This document shows, one piece after another, positions 13,479 to 17,050 of a DNA stretch of 17,050 bases. The notes under the pieces were generated by a model that saw nothing but the letters and a program-made list of their open reading frames with translations, had not been told where the DNA came from and did not search any database. The translations under genes were made by a program, and so were the position numbers. Positions within the stretch are counted from its first letter, which is position 1. Each line of letters opens with the position of its first letter. The stretch is taken from assembly GCA_047628755.1 (NCBI GenBank), contig JBLHVV010000065.1:1-17050 (forward strand). Reading direction: 5' to 3'. The DNA is from Bermanella sp047628755 (GTDB taxonomy: Bacteria > Pseudomonadota > Gammaproteobacteria > Pseudomonadales > Oceanobacteraceae).

Positions 13479-14714
13479 ATGTTAAAAAAAATATCTGTAG
13501 ATGATCTTGAACCTGGAATGTATGTCACTAGCATAACCCAGAAAGGGGTTAAGCTCGATGATGACAAGCGCGAAGGGCGAATTAAAGATGAGATCACCAT
13601 TAAAGCCCTTCAGCAAAAAGGCGTAAAAGAATTATTTATTGACACAGAAAAAGGTGGCGATAGTGACCTTGCCGTGGCTTACGAAGAAAATGTACTGCTT
13701 AAAGAAGCACCCTTGCAAGCACGAAAATTAGAAGATGAAATTCATACTGTCTCTGCACAGGCTACGGAGTCTATCGATACGCAAGCTAACAGCTTTGAGA
13801 AAGAGCTCGAGCGAGCGGGTAACATACGGAGCGAAGCTCTTTGTATGGTCAATAATGCGCTAGAAGCAGTACAAAAAGGTCAAGCAATTAACACCAAGCC
13901 ATTCGAGGATATGGCATCTAGCTTTATAGATTCGGTTGTGCGCAACCAAAACGCCCTAGCCTGCTTGTCTCGGATTCGCGATAAAGATTCCTATTTAATG
14001 GAACACAGTATCAATGTGGCTGTTCTTATGTCTATTTTAGGTAAATACCTAAAACTTGATAACAAATACCTGCACGAATGCGTAACTGGCGCTCTGCTAC
14101 ATGATATTGGCAAAGTATTAGTGCCTGATACGATTTTGCATAAGCCCGGCAAGCTCACCTCCGAAGAATTTACAATAATGAAGCGCCATGCTTTTTATAG
14201 TCAAAAAATTCTTGAAAAAAGCAAAGGCTTTCCTCAAGTGTCTATCAATGTGGCTGGACAGCATCACGAGCGCATTGATGGTAAAGGTTACCCTGCTGGA
14301 TTAAAAGGAGACGAAGTCACACAAGAAGCCAGAATGGCATCTGTTGTCGATGTTTATGATGCCATAACTGCAGACCGTGTTTATCATGCCGGCATGACCC
14401 CCTCAGCGGCCCTTAAACGCATGCTTTCATGGTGTGGTGATCATTTAGATGTAAGGTATGTGCACGCTTTCATCAAAGCCATGGGGGTATACCCAGTTGG
14501 GTCCCTAGTTGAACTTGACGATGGCATGGCTGGCGTGGTGATAGAGGAAACTCAATCCACCATGAAACCAGTATTACGCGTTATCTACAACCTGAGGTCC
14601 AAAACATTTGTTAAGGTCACTCGCCTAGATTTAAGTCGCAGCGACAAAATATCTATAATTAGGTCTATTGATCCAGTAAATTACGATATTAAATTAAAAG
14701 ACTTTTTAGGCTAA
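13479..14714 (+). CDS. HD-GYP cyclic-di-GMP phosphodiesterase with DUF3391 domain
   Basis: 411 aa, no membrane segment. The N-terminus (about 1-60, MLKKISVDDLEPGMYV and GVKELFIDTEKGGDSD) matches DUF3391, the domain often placed before HD-GYP in Pseudomonas-type enzymes. A helical linker follows (about 70-160). The HD-GYP domain (about 165-335) has H176, the H208-D209 pair in LLHDIGKVLVP with K212, H237, H262-H263 in QHHERIDGKGYP (GYP at 270-272) and D291 in VVDVYDAIT. All metal ligands and the GYP motif are present, so hydrolysis of c-di-GMP to GMP is expected. The C-terminal about 70 residues are a small beta-rich extension. The DUF3391 domain is not a known receiver, so the controlling signal is unclear. 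It diverges from pheA and runs towards the tRNA cluster with no clear terminator between. Confidence 0.93.
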   Translation: MLKKISVDDLEPGMYVTSITQKGVKLDDDKREGRIKDEITIKALQQKGVKELFIDTEKGGDSDLAVAYEENVLLKEAPLQARKLEDEIHTVSAQATESIDTQANSFEKELERAGNIRSEALCMVNNALEAVQKGQAINTKPFEDMASSFIDSVVRNQNALACLSRIRDKDSYLMEHSINVAVLMSILGKYLKLDNKYLHECVTGALLHDIGKVLVPDTILHKPGKLTSEEFTIMKRHAFYSQKILEKSKGFPQVSINVAGQHHERIDGKGYPAGLKGDEVTQEARMASVVDVYDAITADRVYHAGMTPSAALKRMLSWCGDHLDVRYVHAFIKAMGVYPVGSLVELDDGMAGVVIEETQSTMKPVLRVIYNLRSKTFVKVTRLDLSRSDKISIIRSIDPVNYDIKLKDFLG

Positions 14715-14776
14715 CCCTATTCCCCCCCCATGTTTGTTAAGTCATTGTATTTAAATTAAAAAAAAACAGAAAAGTG

Positions 14777-14805
14777 TTGACGACACGGCCCTTGATCAAT
14801 AATAT
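14777..14805 (+). promoter_or_regulatory. Promoter of the tRNA cluster
   Basis: TTGACG (14777-14782), 17 bases, then TAATAT (14800-14805), followed by a GC-rich stretch (CGCCCCGCAG) before the start region, the discriminator type linked to stringent control of stable RNA genes. It stands about 40 bases before the tRNA-Asn gene. Upstream, a run of eight C (14722-14729) and one of nine A (14758-14766) are the only other notable features of this gap. Confidence 0.65.
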
Positions 14806-14846
14806 ACGCCCCGCAGTTGAGGCAACAGCCAACACTGCAATGTAGT

Positions 14847-14922
14847 TCCTCGATAGCTCAGTTGGTAGAGCAGTAGACTGTTAATCTATTGGTCACTGGT
14901 TCGAGTCCAGTTCGAGGAGCCA
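14847..14922 (+). tRNA. tRNA-Asn (anticodon GTT)
   Basis: 76 bases, cloverleaf read by eye: acceptor TCCTCGA pairing with TCGAGGA, D arm AGCTCAGTTGGTAGAGC, anticodon loop CTGTTAA with GTT, T arm with GGTTCGAGTCC, discriminator G and encoded CCA. The first gene of a three-gene tRNA cluster. Confidence 0.96.
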
Positions 14923-14926
14923 CTTT

Positions 14927-15003
<77 letters not shown>

Positions 15004-15077
15004 TTTTTTCTGTAGTACCTCAATATTTAAATAATGTAGTCTCTGCATGAGAATATAATTATTTTAATGATTTGTAT

Positions 15078-15154
<77 letters not shown>

Positions 15155-15344
15155 ATTTATTTTACACTTCTTTTATCACCTTAATCTTACTAACCTCAAA
15201 CTATACAAAAATCTTGCTTAGTGTCATATATCTAAATTTTCTCATCACTCTATCGCTATCATTAACGAACAGTTTCAATATGACTTTTACAGATATAAAA
15301 AAACCGACACTAGGTCGGTTTTTTATTAACTAAATATTTAAAAG
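15155..15344. terminator. Gap with bidirectional intrinsic terminator (15298-15324)
   Basis: Within this gap a 6-bp stem ACCGAC (15303-15308) / GTCGGT (15314-15319), five-base loop, is flanked by A-run on the left and T-run on the right, so it works on both strands. It ends the tRNA transcript on the plus strand and the FKBP gene on the minus strand, 20 bases after that gene's stop. The remaining bases 15155-15297 are AT-rich with nothing identified. Confidence 0.85.
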
Positions 15345-16028
15345 TTAAGATTTTTCTATACTTAGTAATTCCACTTCAAATACTAATGCAGAATTTGCTG
15401 GAATTTTAGGACTAGGACTTTGCTCGCCGTATGCAAGTGTAGGAGGGATATGCAAACGCCATTTATCACCAGCTTTCATTAACTGTAACGCTTCAGTCCA
15501 ACCAGAGATAACACGGTTAACAGGGAACTTAGCCGGAGTACCACGCTCCACAGAGCTATCAAACACTTCACCCGTGATCAAAGTACCATGGTAATGGACT
15601 TCTACTGTATCAGTTGCTACAGGGGACTCTCCAGTACCTGAAGCTAGTACCTCATATAGCAGGCCGCTGTCAGTGGCTGTTACACCTTCTTTTTTAGCTG
15701 TTTCAGCCATGTAATCTTCACCAGCTTTCATGGCGACCTCTGAACCTTCTTGCTGTTTTTTCATTTCGTCTTCTCGAACCGCTGTGAACGCTTCGCGAAT
15801 CTCTTCTTCAGCAATACGCGGATCTTTTTCAGCCAGCGCATCGCGCAATCCCATTAGCATGGCATCTGAGTTAATATCAATTGGCTGATCTTGTACGCTA
15901 CGAGCCATGCTTAGGCCAATACCGTAACTCATTTTGTCAATATTCGTTTCTAGGGCAACTTCTTTTTCACCACTACAACCCACTAACACTGTGGCAGCCA
16001 TGATGGCAATTAAAGGTAACTTACGCAT
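15345..16028 (-). CDS. FKBP-type peptidyl-prolyl cis-trans isomerase, lipoprotein (Mip/FkpA-like)
   Basis: 227 aa. Lipoprotein signal with lipobox LVGC (Cys at 18), so the mature protein is probably membrane-attached and faces the periplasm. Residues about 30-115 form the helical FKBP_N dimerisation domain (DKMSYGIGL, then the long charged helix around 68-112). The FKBP_C domain (about 116-225) has VHYHGTLITGEVFDSS with Y146, F156 and D157, VISGWTEAL (W177), and AYGEQ with Y200; these line the isomerase pocket in the family, and the IPANSALVFEVELL ending is present. It catalyses proline isomerisation during folding of exported proteins. The upstream small lipoprotein gene ends 23 bases before it on the same strand, and the bidirectional terminator follows. 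The ribosome site (GAG) is weak. Confidence 0.93.
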   Translation of the reverse strand: MRKLPLIAIMAATVLVGCSGEKEVALETNIDKMSYGIGLSMARSVQDQPIDINSDAMLMGLRDALAEKDPRIAEEEIREAFTAVREDEMKKQQEGSEVAMKAGEDYMAETAKKEGVTATDSGLLYEVLASGTGESPVATDTVEVHYHGTLITGEVFDSSVERGTPAKFPVNRVISGWTEALQLMKAGDKWRLHIPPTLAYGEQSPSPKIPANSALVFEVELLSIEKS

Positions 16029-16051
16029 TATTATCTCGTTATTTTAAAGTA

Positions 16052-16276
16052 TTATTTACAAACAAAACGACCTTCACTTTTAAGCCGTCGGTTACATTCT
16101 CTGTGATAGTTTTCGCAGACTAGGTGCTCTGCAGCCGACTGATTCATTGCATAGTCGCACTCTTGAACCTTGTTTCTTAAATCGTCGTCACTGACTTTGG
16201 CAATACCATTACCGCAGGCAGATAATAAAGCAAAAGACATTATCAATATTAACTGTTTTACTCTTAAACTTATCAT
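16052..16276 (-). CDS. Small cysteine-rich lipoprotein
   Basis: 74 aa, family not recognised. A signal peptide with lipobox LSAC (acyl Cys at 21) is followed by a 53-residue mature part with four more Cys (40, 54, 61, 73), enough for two disulphides, in a charged helical-looking segment (YAMNQSAAEHLVCENYHREC). It precedes the FKBP gene by 23 bases and is probably co-transcribed with it. A GGTAG lies a few bases before the ATG. It may be a small folded disulphide protein in the periplasm. A role in folding alongside the isomerase is only a guess from position. Confidence 0.75.
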   Translation of the reverse strand: MISLRVKQLILIMSFALLSACGNGIAKVSDDDLRNKVQECDYAMNQSAAEHLVCENYHRECNRRLKSEGRFVCK

Positions 16277-16331
16277 GTGAACTACCGACTAATTCTAATT
16301 TATCATTAGACTTTTATTCTGACAAAAATAA

Positions 16332-16351
16332 AAGCCAGTACTCACTGGCTT
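16332..16351 (-). terminator. Intrinsic terminator of the outer-membrane barrel gene
   Basis: Read on the minus strand, AAGCCAGT/ACTGGCTT form an 8-bp stem with a four-base loop, followed by TTATTTTTG (running down to about 16324). It stands 16 bases after the barrel gene stop and separates it from the small-lipoprotein/FKBP unit. Confidence 0.85.
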
Positions 16352-16367
16352 CGCATTTAATCAACGC

Positions 16368-17050
16368 TTACAAATGTAAGCTTAAACCCAGATATGGTCC
16401 AGCTACAGTAACTTTTGTAGATAGATCACCAAAGTCTTCTTCATCAAGATCTAGATCAAAGCTACGATATCCTGCAGAAATACCCACGTCCAACAAAGGA
16501 ATGATGGGTAAGACGTAAGTTATATTGGCATCAAAGTCTGTAACGCTTGTGTCGCCATATGAGATGGTATTTAGATCTGCGCCAATGGAAACTCCGGTCA
16601 TAGGGATATCAATGCCCGCTTTTAAATAACCCATGGGTACCACAAAATCAAACTCAGCTTCTGCATTTACAGTCGTGTCGCCAATAACTGTCATTCCACC
16701 ATCAAACTGACGGGCTGTTAGACCGAAATCGAACGTTACGATAGGAAGTGGTAAACTCCAATACAATGTAAAGTCTGTATGGGAAAGATCTAAAACACTT
16801 GTTACGCCTTCATTTGCAGTTACTGTAGATCCGTTAAAATCGAAATCTTGCGAAACTGAACCTGTGCCGTCTGAATCCATAGATGTTTGTTTGATTTTTA
16901 TATTTGGGATAACTGGGATTGGATGTTCAAATGCTAAATAAAATACGTTTTGACCACCTGCATCTAGGTTCAAATCATCTTTAAGGTCTGCTGAGTTATT
17001 TGCAACGTCACCAGAAACCGCTTGGTCCCAGTAATAAGTGCCAGCATAAA
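16368..17050 (-). CDS. Outer-membrane beta-barrel protein, TIGR04219-like (partial, N-terminus off window)
   Basis: The frame is open through the right edge, giving 226 visible C-terminal residues; the TTG near 16973 is not the start. The visible upstream part reads YAGTYYWDQAVSGDV and ADLKDDLNL, a pattern I associate with the TIGR04219 family of outer-membrane proteins. The remainder alternates amphipathic strands and polar turns: YLAFEHPIPVIPNIKIK, FTLYWSLPLPIV, YLKAGIDIPMTGVSIGADL, ITYVLPIIPLLDVGISAGYRSF, and a last strand GPYLGLSLHL. It should sit in the outer membrane; substrate or role is unknown. The signal peptide and first strands lie outside the window. It has its own terminator. 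Confidence 0.85.
   Translation of the reverse strand, partial: YAGTYYWDQAVSGDVANNSADLKDDLNLDAGGQNVFYLAFEHPIPVIPNIKIKQTSMDSDGTGSVSQDFDFNGSTVTANEGVTSVLDLSHTDFTLYWSLPLPIVTFDFGLTARQFDGGMTVIGDTTVNAEAEFDFVVPMGYLKAGIDIPMTGVSIGADLNTISYGDTSVTDFDANITYVLPIIPLLDVGISAGYRSFDLDLDEEDFGDLSTKVTVAGPYLGLSLHL

Noticed and set aside
16368..16973. Complete 201-aa outer-membrane protein starting at a TTG
   Set aside because: The frame continues upstream with family-like sequence to the window edge, so the gene is partial.

Overview
The window looks like a chromosomal segment from a moderately AT-rich marine gammaproteobacterium, plausibly of the Oceanospirillales kind. This is an inference from gene content: a DUF416/YjaG protein, an MltC-like lytic transglycosylase, an HD-GYP protein with an N-terminal DUF3391 domain, a Mip/FkpA-type FKBP lipoprotein, a TIGR04219-like outer-membrane barrel, and CCA-encoding tRNA genes. 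No transposase, integrase, phage gene or CRISPR array is visible, so it reads as core genome with lineage-specific pieces.

Layout from left to right. (1) A minus-strand unit (about 65-3816) encodes a membrane-anchored von Willebrand A (VWA) protein with an acidic cytoplasmic tail. Upstream of it is a small three-helix membrane protein ending in a probable winged-helix domain, possibly led by a doubtful short frame. The unit ends in a clear intrinsic terminator. (2) Plus-strand yjaG (4009-4554), then a plus-strand pair of a lytic transglycosylase and an overlapping small lipoprotein (4893-6564). (3) A minus-strand pair: an ABC-type periplasmic binding protein (8509-9435) whose stop overlaps the start of a hybrid sensor histidine kinase (6611-8512), probably a ligand-binding receptor and its kinase. 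(4) A glutaredoxin-like protein (9504-9875) and a previously hidden 37-codon CxxC membrane microprotein (9948-10061), both minus strand. (5) Minus-strand housekeeping genes pheA (prephenate dehydratase), dgt (dNTP triphosphohydrolase) and lepB (signal peptidase I), diverging from a plus-strand HD-GYP cyclic-di-GMP phosphodiesterase. (6) A plus-strand tRNA cluster, Asn(GTT)-Pro(TGG)-Pro(TGG), the two Pro genes being identical. It faces a minus-strand lipoprotein plus FKBP isomerase pair across a bidirectional terminator. (7) The C-terminal part of an outer-membrane beta-barrel protein running off the right edge.

Much of the window concerns the cell envelope and signalling: protein export (LepB), periplasmic folding (FKBP), peptidoglycan turnover (transglycosylase), outer membrane (barrel, lipoproteins), a sensor kinase, a c-di-GMP phosphodiesterase and the VWA/three-helix module. 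The least explained parts are the VWA/three-helix/winged-helix module and the 37-aa microprotein. Promoter calls are by eye and weak unless stated. Bases 1-64 hold nothing I can identify.
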